The position numbers were made by a program, and so were the translations under genes. Under the pieces are notes generated by a model that saw nothing but the letters and a program-made list of their open reading frames with translations, did no database searches and was not told the origin of the DNA. A DNA stretch of 64,000 nt, taken from positions 13,292,293 to 13,356,292 of the forward strand of contig CM059575.1 of NCBI GenBank assembly GCA_030386875.1. Direction: 5' to 3'. Position 1 is the first letter of the stretch, and each line of letters opens with the position of its first letter. The DNA is from Morinoia aosen (taxonomy: Eukaryota > Arthropoda > Malacostraca > Amphipoda > Talitridae). Of the stretch, positions 1-11,140 are shown piece after piece.

Positions 1-360
1 GACCACGGCACAGTTCTGCGGAGATATCTGGCAGGCTCTCCGGCGTTATCAGTCTGCCTAACCAGCCTTCAACCTTCTGAGGTCACCCCTGAATTTTCTT
101 TTTCTGACTCTTCCAAGAAGAAGTTGGGAAGGCAGTCAGAGACAATTGTCGAATACTCGGCGACCGCAGAAAGATTAAATCAATAATAAATATGAATTCC
201 GATATTTACATTTGTCGGCAAGTAAATTAAACCAAAAAAATACAGCCTTCAAAATCCGATTTATTATACACGACAATCAAGAAACAACATCAACCTATAA
301 AAAATGTTATGACAGCGGTGTGGGATTTCAGCACAAACGGCATTAGATAAAATAGCCTAA
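1..360. other. Unassigned AT-rich sequence at window edge
   Basis: No reading frame or recognisable motif was found. On the minus strand this would continue a LINE-type 5' block (418-712) towards an ORF1 lying outside the window, but I found no clear match between this stretch and the 5' region of the related copy near 24 kb. Confidence 0.4.
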
Positions 361-712
361 CCATTACAATATTATAAACATTAAACTATACAATATTAAT
401 ACATTAAACTTTACAATCAAACTAGAAATTTAATTCGACATATATGCACAAGATCACATGAGTTGAAAATCACACAGAAAAAGGGAAGAAATCAATAGTT
501 GAGAATAGGGCCGGTGGTCAAAAGGAGAGCCCGAGGTGAGATTAGGGCCGGTGGTCAAAAAACCGCACTCCGTTTCTTCGACTAAACTGACTCTAAAGCC
601 TTCAACAGAAAGAATAGAAATAATTAGGGAGCTGAATAAAGTATTAATTTTATGCTTTTCTTCCACAACAGAGAAAAGTCGGTAACCATCCACGGTGCAT
701 TTACGAGGGTAC
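360..712 (-). mobile_element. LINE-type 5' block (copy 1), minus strand
   Basis: Positions 418-712 match 24,180-24,466 in the same orientation. Shared landmarks are CCGGTGGTCAAAAAA, a run reading AGAAAGAATAGAAA, and TGCACAAGATCACA. In the second copy this block is the 5' end of the Jockey-like LINE nested in an LTR-like element, so here it is read as the 5' untranslated region of a related minus-strand LINE whose ORFs would lie beyond position 1. It is followed at 360-420 by the same AT-rich 23-bp minisatellite that follows the block at 24,040-24,170. The open frame at 454-714 (86 codons) has no family resemblance and is probably not a gene. Confidence 0.55.
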
Positions 713-936
713 AACTGAGCTACGTTAGCCGCGCTGCTCTTTATATAGGGCTGGCTGCGGCCTCATTGGGCCAAGCCAGCTCTCTTATTGGTCGACGTGT
801 AGTGGCGGGTTGACGTCGTCTGTGCTGTGCTAAACATACGTGAGTCTCTTCAGATGTCGCCTTGTTGCTTGAAGCGTGCGGTTTATAGAGGCTTGATCCG
901 CCACACCAGCGCCAGGCTTGTGCGCTGATTGGTCGG
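711..936 (-). promoter_or_regulatory. LTR-like TATA/initiator promoter with CCAAT boxes, minus strand
   Basis: Reading the minus strand, inverted ATTGG boxes lie at 928-932 and 787-791, a TATATAAA box at 747-740 and an arthropod-type initiator TCAGTT with its A at 716. That is about 31 nt downstream of the first T of the TATA box, the expected spacing. The same arrangement occurs on the plus strand near 24,641-24,672. Transcription would run towards position 1, straight into the LINE 5' block. The motifs are seen; activity is inferred. Confidence 0.65.
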
Positions 937-1020
937 CCAGTAGGAGCACTTCAAGGCTGTGATGTGGTGCTTTTGAACTTGTGTAGTGGTGTGCGCGCAC
1001 AGCTAGTTGAGACCACCACA
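713..1020 (-). mobile_element. LTR-like terminal segment (U3) starting TGTGGTGG
   Basis: Read on the minus strand this begins TGTGGTGG at 1020 and aligns first with 17,645-17,760 and then with 24,467-24,672, the two separated halves of the LTR-like element in the 17.6-25.2 kb insertion. It joins those halves without interruption and so shows what the undisturbed element looks like. TG...CA termini are typical of LTRs. Downstream of the initiator the sequence switches to the LINE 5' block rather than to the R/U5-like tail seen at 24,673-25,169. Confidence 0.6.
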
Positions 1021-1399
1021 GACGACCAGTTAGTAATTTGTTTTTTGTACTGAAGGAACAGCGATCACCAGCAGACGCTAATATTGCACACGAGTCACGT
1101 GTTCATGGCACCGGAGACACAGACGAAACGACGAGCAAACGTATGCTTCAAACTTTCAGGCTGCAGTCCTCTGAATAGTTTTAAAGCAACGAAATCATTC
1201 ATATTTTCATATAGGGCCGGTTTGAGCTTTGAATAAGCAATGCCTCAAAAATTTGGATATGCTCTTTTTTAATAACATGATCTATAATTTTTGTGTTTAA
1301 ATAAATTATAATAATAAAGGCATCTACGGATGCTTTATTTCCAATCAAGCCTGATACATATCACCTTGTACATTAGATTTTCAAATGCCTTATATCTAA

Positions 1400-1600
1400 C
1401 GCCAGGACGCCATGACACTTTCCCCCGGTCAAGATCGGTACCCATTTTAGACACCTGGGTAGAGTGGGGTATTGTGCTTGGAATTTTTCTCGTATACCCA
1501 ACGGAGAAAATCGCCACCACCAGCGCCGAGATTCGATCCCGGGTCTGCCGCACGGCGGTAGAAACCTCTAGCCCCACGGCTATGGCGAGCAAAGATCTTC
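1400..1600 (-). mobile_element. Probable tRNA-derived SINE
   Basis: On the minus strand a box-A-like TAGCCGTGGGGC (about 1583-1572) is followed about 43 nt later by a box-B-like GGGATCGAATCT (about 1540-1529), the internal RNA polymerase III promoter layout of tRNA-derived SINEs. The sequence beyond it has the low-complexity look of a SINE body. No second copy was found in the window, and ends and target duplication are not defined. It could instead be a degraded tRNA pseudogene. Confidence 0.45.
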
Positions 1601-1619
1601 ATTCGAGGGCGTACAATGA

Positions 1620-2110
1620 TGATCAATACAGAAATGATTAAGAATCGAGCCTTGAAATTTATGCGTAGTCTTTTTTTTAGGGTCATCGTAATCATGCCAA
1701 TGTAACATTTATTAAGAGACTTGCATTCTCTTCTTTCACACTTAAAATGATATATTACACTGGTTCTGTCTGGTTCACTGACCCTGGATTTAGGAACGTT
1801 TTTTAAACTAAGAGATCACTGATTTTACGGCTTCGGTAATACACACAAGCTTTTATTGCTGTATCTGGATCTACAGGTTTAAAAAAGGTCTTGAAAGTGT
1901 TCTTGAGGACTTGTTCATCAATTTCGTAATTATTGTACTCTTGGCTTTCGTAAAATATATTAATATGGCGTTTATTACACTGAGGACTACTGTTAGTGCT
2001 CAGGGTTCGTTTCAAAAAGTTAGCAATAGTTTGTCAATTAGAGAATTAGGGAATTTGTTATTGACCAGCAAGTGTTTAACTCTTAGTCAACTACCGTTCG
2101 TCTGACATTG
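1620..2110 (-). pseudogene. Penelope-like element remnant (RT linker and GIY-YIG endonuclease)
   Basis: Translated on the minus strand, the segment runs from a stretch containing NNKFPNSLID, through YYRSRKISDLLV, to TSVIYHFKCERRECKS and KCYIGMITMTLKKRLRIN. The order 'R-S-R/K-K-[IL]-x-[DN]-L-L-V', then 'V-[IV]-Y-x-F-x-C', then 'Y-I-G-x-x-x-x-x-L-x-x-R' is the signature of the C-terminal GIY-YIG endonuclease of Penelope-like retroelements, which nicks the target for reverse transcription. The frame is broken by an in-frame TAA just after DLLV and by a frame change around 2,010-2,040, and the last motif residue (normally H) reads N. The RT palm domain is absent, so this is a dead 3' fragment. 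It abuts the SINE-like segment. Confidence 0.7.
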
Positions 2111-2214
2111 AGCAGAAAGCTCTGTCAACATCAGAAAAAAAAATAGTTTAGTTCCAATAAAGTTTTAACATGAAATATTGACAACATTGGTTTTTAAAAT
2201 GTTTTCACATTAAT

Positions 2215-2525
2215 CCTTAATTTTTAATTACGCATGGGTATCGTAAAACCCATGGCACATGTCTAAACAAAAATAATTGAGACAAAAACACGAAAAAATG
2301 CGTTCCTTTCTATGAGTTAAAATTTTTACAATGCATACTTTTACAAGTGATTAAGAGAGCATAATCCTAGCGACGCATTGCTGAAAATCCTCTCGTTAGT
2401 GCGTACTCATATTGAAATATGAGCATAAGAACACAGGAACTAGTGATACGAGTATGAGGGATTGATATTATAAGTAAAATGGGCAGATTTTTACTTATTT
2501 TGCGTCTAAGGTTATGAGGTTGGGG
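2215..2525 (+). repeat. Diverged direct repeat, unit 1
   Basis: Aligns with 3,010-3,315 in the same orientation. Shared landmarks include AAAAATGCGTT, GGAACTAGTGATA, ATGAGGGATT and AAAATGGG. No coding potential was seen. It is probably two copies of one non-coding repeat about 790 bp apart, well diverged. Confidence 0.6.
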
Positions 2526-3009
2526 ACTTGGGACAATTTTTCACTCTAGCGCATCAACTAGTATGCTAAATGAAGAGCTCGGAGAGAATTATACATTCAC
2601 CATTACAAAAAATGTATGTTTTCTACATACGTTAATAATACTGGCACAAAAGAGTTCACCGGAGTCAAAGATATGAGAAGGGTTGTTGGACAATGCTAAC
2701 TATAATATTTTCAACATAACTGGAACAGTACAAAAAAGATAACTACCGAAAATAGGGTTGCCATAATACACTCACTAGTGTTAGAAAGTAAAAATTGCCA
2801 CACATGACTAACCAGCACATTGTGTGACGGGAATAAGAAAATAAAAAATTAAAAAGTATGTTTTATAAAGTTTTTAAATAAAATGAATTACGTCGCATTT
2901 CAAATATTTTATTTCGAAAATGCTTTCAAGTATCTTGAAATTTAGATTCGCATTTTAAATGCTTTTGTAGCGAAAAATGATTCGAGAAATATCTTAATAT
3001 TTAGATTCT

Positions 3010-3315
3010 GACGAAATTCACAGATGAGGATCGTAATACTCATGCGTGTTATTTGTTGAAACAAATGGTTGGGAGAAAAGCTTAGAAAAATGCGTTTCCT
3101 TCGTTGCATTAGTCTGATTTTGACAATGTATTTTATAACAAAGGACTAAGAAAACATAATCCAGGTAATGCTTTGTTGAAAACACTCTCGTTAAAGCACA
3201 CTATTACTGAAATTTAATCCTATGAACGTAGGAACTAGTGATATGAGGGATTAAGGTTGAAATCAAAATGGGTAAATTTAAATTATCTTACGTCTAAGAC
3301 TGTGAGGTCGACATT
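3010..3315 (+). repeat. Diverged direct repeat, unit 2
   Basis: Second copy of the 2,215-2,525 repeat. It ends immediately before the foldback element at 3,322. Confidence 0.6.
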
Positions 3316-3321
3316 AGAGTG

Positions 3322-3600
3322 AAGTTATCCGGCGCCTTACTAGGGAACAAACTTCCCCAGAATATCAGAATCCCTCAAACATTACACTGAAATTTTTTAC
3401 CTAGCCAAATCTCAAAGCCACATAGCCACATAGATAGCCACATCTCAAAGAGAGAATTAGCTCTCTCTTTGAGATGTGGCTATCTATGAGACACCTGAAC
3501 AGCCATGAGGCACTTAGAGAGGTAAAAAATTTCAGTGTAATGTTTGAGGGATTCTGATATTCTGGGGAAGTTCGTTCCACAGTAAGGCGCCGGATAACTT
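3322..3600. mobile_element. Foldback MITE with long terminal inverted repeats (279 bp)
   Basis: The first 20 bp, AAGTTATCCGGCGCCTTACT, are perfectly complementary to the last 20 bp (3,581-3,600). The arms continue for about 75-80 bp with few mismatches, and the centre holds a second palindrome built on ATAGATAGCCACATCTCAAA (about 3,430-3,490). No coding capacity. This is the structure of a non-autonomous foldback/MITE element mobilised by a transposase encoded elsewhere. No convincing target duplication was identified. Confidence 0.8.
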
Positions 3601-4650
3601 GGAAGTGCGACTCATCAATGAGCGTCGTGTCTCAAAGCAAGGTGTTCGTTCGCTCGTGCGCAAACAAAATGTGTTAAGGTCACAATTTTTTTATTTATGC
3701 TAATGAATATTAAATGAGACTTTTCAACGTCCAACATAAATACTATTTTACGTTATTTCAATTGGTCAAATTATTGGTAGCGCAACCTAACATTTTCAAC
3801 AACCTATCTCCATCATTAATGGGAAAATTCACATGACTTGAACCACATTATTTATTTATTACCTAAATAGACACTGAATTAATGATACATCAAAATGAAC
3901 CTAACGCACCTAGTTTACATTTTAAATAATACTACGTACGAATGCTAAGGGCATATATCGATGAAAACCTATGCACAGGGAAAATAGATATGAGTATTCT
4001 GTGAGGGTGTATGCAATGAATGAAACTCATCTTGTTTGTGAACTCCAGGATGGTGGCTACTATATTCTCCGTGACTGCTTTGATTTACGTTAAGAGGTGT
4101 GCGTAGTTTACACTTGAATTTGCACATCGTTAAGATAGGACAAAGCCAGGCCCGAAGGCCGGCCAGCTGGGGACACTTCTGTACTCCCTCGCAGCCACGA
4201 GCTTAATGAATGCCTTGCTCCCCTCGAAGAGGTAGCAAGCTTCTCACGCCTGATTTTACACGATAGCTGTATTATAATCTTAACATGGATTAATTCCGCG
4301 GACAAGAGATTATTTGACTTATTATTGACTCTAGCATATTGAATTATATTCGTAATGGAAAACATCAATTCTCAATAATTGTACTGACAATCTGATTAAT
4401 AAGCTAGTGAATAATGATATAAATACTAATTATGGCAGAACCTTTCTTGGTGTCGACGTTAGGAAACTCCTTCGGTCGGACGACGCCCTTGTTTCCTCGC
4501 GTTCTCGAAGTCGGTGTGAAGTCGGTGAGAAGTAGATGATGAATAACTGCCAGCGCGGCTCTCGACATTCCTCAGGGCTGATTCGAACAATTCAGATATT
4601 GGAGCGTTCTCCTTGAATGATCGTTTCTTATACTTCATGGTTAAAACCAT
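3601..4650. other. No recognisable gene
   Basis: AT-rich sequence. Short open frames on the minus strand (4,108-4,368 and 4,459-4,650) show no domain or family signature and are probably fortuitous. Confidence 0.4.
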
Positions 4651-4654
4651 GACA

Positions 4655-4850
4655 ATATTGTATAGTTTAATTTATTAATATTGTACAGTTTACTGTATTA
4701 ACATTGTTTAGTTTAATGTATTAGTATTGTATAATTTAATATATTAATATTGCATAGTTTACTGTATTAGTATTGTTTAGTTTAATGTATTAGTATTATA
4801 AAGTTTAATGTATAAGTATTGTATAGTTTAATGTATTAGCATTGTACTAG
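4655..4850 (+). repeat. AT-rich 23-bp minisatellite (about 8 units)
   Basis: Tandem units built on TATTGTATAGTTTAAT plus TATTAG. The same repeat occurs in reverse orientation at about 360-420 and 24,040-24,170 beside the LINE 5' block, which suggests 4.6-5.05 kb contains a further rearranged relative of that element. Confidence 0.8.
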
Positions 4851-5050
4851 CGACTGAGAACCATTTTTTCGGGATGTTGTGTAGGGCAACATTTGTGCAG
4901 AGAACGGCACTTTCCGGCCTACGAAGCGAGTCTCGTAGTGATGCATCTTGCGTTGTAATTGTATAGCTATGACTGGATTTTGAGAACGAAGTAGCTTTTG
5001 TATATATATCGCTGATACTGTTTTGCTGAAATTTTACCTTGCTAAGCAAG

Positions 5051-6230
5051 TATTTTATGAAAAGTGAGGTAAATCCAAGCCGTTTATCGAAGTATTGAAG
5101 CTTACAGCTGAGAGAAAGAGGGGTTGCTCTTTAATGCTGGAGGAAGGAGGCGTGGAAACAGGGAGGGTTGCGGCTGGACAATGACGTCTTCATGATGACG
5201 GTTGGTTACGCTCAGTGGTGCTCTGAGTTCGAGATGTCTGTTTCTCGAAATTTGCTGTACGTAATGTTACATTTTATACGACCAGGTAAGTCTCCGACAT
5301 GAGTCGCGGTTTTTTTTATGAGTCTCTTTTAATGAGAACATATTTTAGTTAAAGTCAGTTCAAAGTCAGTTGCACTTTTTTATCATATTTTCTCTGGTAA
5401 TTGTGAATGTTTTTCAACTTCTCGTTCACCCGTTATTCTTACTGGTAGCTCACTTCAAACTATCGGTGTTTTTAAACTATTCGGTGTCAGTAGGGAAACG
5501 GAGGTACGAAACACAATAATTCTTTCGTGCACATTTGTCGTCTTGGCCACGTAGGAAGTGAACAAAAACTTCACTGAGATGTTAGACATTACCAAAAATT
5601 TATCAAATCAAACGTAATTTCTCTGGCTGCTTGGAGCGAAAAAGTTCAAGATTTGCCATGCTCTGAACAGTCAGAAAGACGGGAGGCAGGGGTAAGGGAA
5701 AAGAGAGGGGAGGGGGTGAATGGGTTCGGTGAGGGGTGATTGAGGGAACAAGGACACTTCAGACAGACAGGCCTATAGGTCGAAACAGGGCTGAGCACAC
5801 CATTTCCTTCGTGTTGCTAGCACTGCTTTGTTAGCTTCGTATTTAAATTGCACTGGTTTAAGCAGAAATAAGACAGAAGTTATTTTTTTCTTTTCGTAGT
5901 TCCACAGGTAGCAAACACATTCACTGATAGTAAAATTTTAGTATTACAGTAGTATGACAGATAGTATGACAGAGCCCTCGTAAAGGTCTATAGTTTCAGA
6001 CATGTACAGGGTTTCACATTTTACTCGCTCAGTTTTACAACGTTTCACATTTACAATAATTGTTTTCCCTCTTACACGTTATACATCACTATTTCACCAA
6101 AGTTTCTCGATAAAACGACAGTTACTTACAGGAAAAGTAATTTGAAATACAATTTGTGAATTAAATGTCTAAATTAAGCGTCATATACACTCAACATGAT
6201 TTTTTTTTGCAATAACAGATGAGAGAAGCC
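5051..6230. other. No recognisable gene
   Basis: Mixed AT-rich sequence with a purine-rich patch at about 5,680-5,720. No frame, RNA gene or clear repeat was identified. Confidence 0.4.
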
Positions 6231-6231
6231 G

Positions 6232-6455
6232 AAGATGAAAAAGTTTTTTATCCTTCTCAGATTTTACGTCACTAGTTAACCAACATTTTCCATCAAAAGA
6301 ACAAGATAATAATGTAAGCCAATTTGGTGAATCAGAAATTGATTGTGTACGTTAGAGATTTTTCAACATTCATGCTCTATTGTAACATAGAAATAGTTCA
6401 CGAATGATAGTCACTGTTATTTTCCCAAAAGATGCGAAATTACCAGAGTACACTT
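6232..6455 (+). repeat. Tandem direct duplication, unit 1
   Basis: About 225 bp repeated at 6,546-6,770, sharing CACTAGTTAACCAA, CATCAAAAGAACA, GATAATAATGTAAG and CATGCTCTATTGTAAC. The units are about 314 bp apart and moderately diverged. No coding potential. Confidence 0.75.
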
Positions 6456-6545
6456 TCTATTTTTTTCTATTTTTTTTAATATGGCAAATTATTTCCGTAA
6501 GTTGCTGGATCGAGTTTGTTCAATTTTTAAATTTAAAAGTTCCTT

Positions 6546-6770
6546 CAGAGAAGAAGTTTTTTACCCTTCTCACATTTAACGTCACTAGTTAACCAAAATT
6601 GTCCATCAAAAGAACATGATAATAATGTAAGTTAATTTAGTGAATCAATAGTTGATTGTGTACATTAGAAATTTTTCAACATCCATGCTCTATTGTAACG
6701 AAAAATAGTTCACAAACGATGGTCACCATTATTTTTCCAAAGATGCGAGTTTGCCAGAGCACACTTTCTA
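6546..6770 (+). repeat. Tandem direct duplication, unit 2
   Basis: Second unit of the duplication that starts at 6,232. Confidence 0.75.
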
Positions 6771-7239
6771 TTTTGTTTCTGGATATAACGGCACTTGTTG
6801 TTCCAAGTTAAGAGTCGAGGTGTTTTTGGAGGGATGGAGCGAGGATGGAGGGGGCAGGGGTGAGCTTGTTCGAGCTGCACCTCACAGGCACCGCGAGGGC
6901 AACACAAAGTTTACACATGTCGCCAGTCTGATCTGCTTGTTAAAATGATCAGAACTGAATCACTGAGACACTGAAAGTTCACTTTTACCATTTAGTCAGG
7001 TAGACGGCACATTCACGGACACATAGATTCCAATTTCGTATTTCGTGGAGTATACATTCCCTCACATTCTGAAACAACTTAGCTCCAGTGACTTGGGTGC
7101 GTGCGTTCATCGGCGTGCCCGGGCTAGAACCTAAAATTTAAGTAAGGTAAAAATAAGCGCACGTTTTTTCCGTAATATGTGCAATTTAAAAATTTGCCAG
7201 AGTAGCAAGCATAATTTTTTTTTTAGAATTTTCAATGAG

Positions 7240-7705
7240 CACGGAAGTTATGGCCGCATCACAATTATGGCAGGACCACAAATTATGGCGGGACCACATA
7301 TTATGGCGAGACCACAAAGTATGGCAGGACCACAAATTATGGCGGAACCACAAATTATGGCGGAACCACATATTATGGCGGGACCACAAATTATGGCGGG
7401 ACCATATATTATGGCAGCACCACATATAATGGCAGGACCACAAATCATGGCAGCACCATAAATTATGGCAGCATCATAAATTAAAGCACCCTCTCAAATT
7501 AAGACAGCATCACATATTATGGCGAGACCACAAATTATGGCAAGACCACAAATTATGCCGAAACTACAAATTATGGCAGCATCACAAACCATGGTTGCAT
7601 CACATATTAAGGCAGAACCACAAATTAAGGCAGCACCACATATTATGGTGAGACCACAAATTATGGCAAGACCACAAATTATAGCGAGACCACAAATTAT
7701 TTAAA
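7240..7705 (+). repeat. 18-bp minisatellite, left part
   Basis: About 25 units of an 18-bp motif containing ACAAATTATGGC and GACC/CACC. Because the period is a multiple of three, several frames stay open across it on both strands; these are repeat artefacts, not proteins. Related units reappear at 11,922-12,050 on the far side of a LINE insertion. Confidence 0.9.
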
Positions 7706-8209
7706 CAATTTTAAACAATTTAAACAATTTATTTACCACAGGTGATACAGAGGTAGAATGTTTCTTAAGTCTAGCACAATGGTCAAACTTGAGTGTAGCT
7801 ACCTGTGGGCCCGAACAAGTTCAGTGACTTCTAGGGCATCCTACCATCACGTTATTCTAAGGTGTACAATAATGCTTAACCTAATTCACTTAGTTAACCT
7901 AATTATCACCTAGTTAACCTTAGCCTAATTATCTTAACCTAGTTCCGTATTAGACTGATCAACCAGATAATTATATATAATTAACTCGATATTTGATGCT
8001 GTATTTTACAATATAGGTCAAATCGGCTATATTTAATAGTATATTTGATAAAACGATTCAAGAGCAGGCTGAAGATCGGTTACGTTACTCATGGCAAGTT
8101 ATATTATTAGGACCAGACATGTAGGAGGCAAGATTTGACTTGGGGATCTTACACGACTAGTATTCTGATAGGAAGTGAGACTCAAGATGTCTTTTGAATA
8201 CTTTGTAAG

Positions 8210-9600
8210 AATTACTTTCACGGTTCTCCACAGGTATTGAGTTCCAAGTTTATTTCCAACGAAGAGGATACGTGTTGTGACCGGGCCATTGAATAATAAG
8301 GAAGCATGAATTTACTTCTATTTCGGGTTAAATGGTCGTGATGACCAGTTTGCGCAGTTAATAATCGTTTTAGGCTATTGTCGCCATCACTTCTTAATGT
8401 ACTGTAAATGAAATTACAAATGGAGATTTTGTAGAGATCCAAATGCTTAAGTGTTTGTAAATTTTTGAATGAATCATTTGTGTGAGCATTATATTCTAGG
8501 TTCTTTACCGCTCTGATAGCTCTTTTTTGCAGAGTAAAAATTGTGTTGGTTTTATTTTTTATCAGTTCCGTGCCATGCTTCTATTCCGTTCTGCAAGTAT
8601 GGTGAAATGAGCGTTCGGTAGAGCATTCGTAAAACTGTTTCAGGCAGGTAATTTTTAACTTTATTCAGGATTCCGATAGATTTTGATACTTTAGAACTAA
8701 TATGAGCGATGTGCTCTTTGAAGGTCAGATGTTTATCTATTATGATGCCCAGAAACTCACATGAGTTGGCTTCTTCGATTTCACCTTCGCCAATTTTAAT
8801 GCGTGGGAGAGATACATTTTTCTTGTATGAGAATGTAATATATTTCGTTTTATCGATTTTGAAGCTGATTTTATTAGTTTTAAGCCATAATGAAACCTTA
8901 TGAAGTTCATTACTTATATTCTCCACAATCATAGCGGGATTTTAGTTCGGAAGGACTGCAGAAAGCGTACTATCATCGGCAAAAAGTATGAATTTGAAGA
9001 ATGATGTAGATTTAATAATATCATTGATAAAAATCAAAAATAGGAGAGGCCCAAGAACATATCTTTGCGGAACTCCATGGCTAATAGTCTGTGGGTCCGA
9101 TTTTGCGTCGTCAATGACAACGTATTGCTTTCGATTTGTTAGGTATGATCTAAACTAATTATGGGTAACCCCTCAAATGCCATTACAGCGCAGTTTCGAG
9201 AGTAATATTTTATGGTCCACACAATCGAATGCTTTTCGAAAGTCAAGAAATACAGAGAAGACAGGCTTTCCTTCATCTATATTACAATAAATGAATTTTA
9301 AATGATTTAATACAGCCCGTGTTGTTGATTTTTTAGAGCGAAAGCCGTATTGTTTATCGTAAAGAGGGGATTTTTATTCAAAATTATAGTATATTTTTAT
9401 ACACAGTTTTTCGAATACCTTGTTAATAATTGGTAGTACGGAGATAGATCTATAATTGATTACACAGGTTTTTCACCCTTTTTAAAGATAGAGGTTACTC
9501 AAGCAACTTTGAGGAAGTTCGAGAAAGTGCCTAGGAAGAGAGAATAGCTTATAAGATTGGATATCAGTGGGCTACAATATCAGCTTTAATTTCAAGTACT
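8210..9600 (-). pseudogene. LINE ORF2 reverse transcriptase, copy 1 (broken)
   Basis: Minus-strand remnant of the RT part of ORF2. The catalytic FADD motif lies near 8,985 (read FILFADDSTLSAVLPN), followed by a TAA stop. The frame reopens at 8,932-8,552 with MIVENISNELHKVSLWLK and continues to YLPETVLRMLYRTLISPYLQ, the thumb region. Upstream, near 9,060-9,300, fragments matching VPQGSVLGPLLFLIF and FRKAFDCVDHK of the better-preserved copy can be traced across frameshifts. Compared with copy 2 the stops are at different positions, so decay happened independently. Confidence 0.8.
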
Positions 9601-9891
9601 TTTGTCGGAAATGTTTGTAACCCACTCGATTTATTTTTCAGGTTGTTTATGCATGCAATTACATCGGAAGATTGGTAGGCGAAAAGAAAAAGGAGTTGTG
9701 TTCTCGGATATGATCTATGTATTACAGGTGGTCAGTAGGAACACTTGGAGTACCACCAGCTATAGTTTTCCTTACGTTTACGAAGAAATTGTTAAAGAGA
9801 TTAGCAATTTCTTTCTTTTCACGGTATTTTACATCATCTCGAACAACATGTTTAATTTTCTTTTTATCGGTTATTCGGCTTACACCAAGAG

Positions 9892-11140
9892 TTAAGGAGG
9901 CGCCAAGTCTTTTTTGACGTCAACTTCAAATTCAGTCAACTTGCGCGTAAAGTAGCTCTGTTTTGATGCCCTTATCTGATTTGCCACATAGTTTCTCAAT
10001 CGGTTATATGTTTCTCTAGATATTCGCCCTTCGCAAAGGAGGGCTAGGTGCGCTTGACGTTTCTTTATATTTCTCACGATGTGTTCAGTAATCCAGGGCT
10101 TATGTTTATTTTTCTGGGTAACTGTACGAGTTACAATTGGGAAATACTGATTGTATGCGGCCATTATAGTTTCAGTCAACTTTACTACTGCTGCATCAAT
10201 GCTCGTTGAATTATTCTGTTGAGAGATGTGCAATGTTGTCATTGATTCTTCTAGAACGGTGCGCATTCCTTCTAAATTTGATTCGTTTACTTTACGATAT
10301 GAGTAAGTTTCAGCCCGTGGCTTGGTGCAAGTAATATAGACATTTTTCTTGAGAAGAAAAATTGGAAAATGATCTGATAAGTCAGAAGTAGCTATTCCAG
10401 AAAGAAAATCAGTTGGGTCTGTCATAAAGATTATGTCAAGCAGCGTCGCAGATTCAGAGGTTATTCGTGTAGGCTTTGTGAGGATCGGAAGGAAAGATTG
10501 AGACTGAAAGGCTGCTAGAAAATTAGAGATTGGTTCATAGCTTTCATGCTTCAGTAGATCATAATTGAAGTCGCCGTATATTATTATGTCATTGTATAAG
10601 GACCTGTTGAACTGAGAAATAATACGATTTAGCTCATTCAGGAAGGATATAGGACAGGCTATATGAGGCCTATACACCGTTCCAAGCACAATGCGTTTAC
10701 CATCTCTAGACAGTACTTCGAAGAGTGATTCAATATGATCCTGATTCATTGTTGCACTTGCTATAATTTTCGAGTCTATGTGGTTAGAAATATATGCGCT
10801 GATGCTTCCGCTTCGCTGTTTTTTTTTCGTAGCGAATGGTAACTATGATAATTTTGAAATCGAATCTTGTCTTTGGTCGAGTCATCTAGCCAGCTTTCGG
10901 TGAAGCTAATGACGTTGAGGTTATATTTAAGTTCAGTAATAGTACATTGTATCTCTTCCCATTTTGGATAGTGTGACCTACAGTTCCAACACAGGAGTGA
11001 GAAATCTTGGCTAGTTATTTGTTGAGTTTCGTTGAATTTTGATATATTAGTATACCTACAGTCTTCAGAATGGTTTAGGTTTGAATATATTCTGTTCAAA
11101 TGATTGAGATCTGGGTTCGATTTCATCGAATATATTAGCG
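9892..11140 (-). pseudogene. LINE ORF2 AP-type endonuclease, copy 1 (frameshifted)
   Basis: Two frames, 11,126-10,776 and 10,749-9,892, together make the N-terminal apurinic-like endonuclease that nicks target DNA. Visible motifs in order: LLCWNCRS (metal-binding N), SFTESWLDDS (catalytic E), YGDFNYDLL, SATLLDIIF and SDHFPIF (catalytic SDH). A frameshift separates the halves near 10,770. The C-terminal part up to residue 285 of the second frame is the linker towards RT. Length and motif order fit Jockey-superfamily LINEs of CR1/L2 type. Confidence 0.85.

Noticed and set aside
454..714. 86-codon minus-strand frame starting just inside the promoter as a host gene
   Set aside because: The homologous block at 24.2-24.5 kb does not keep the frame; better explained as LINE 5' UTR.
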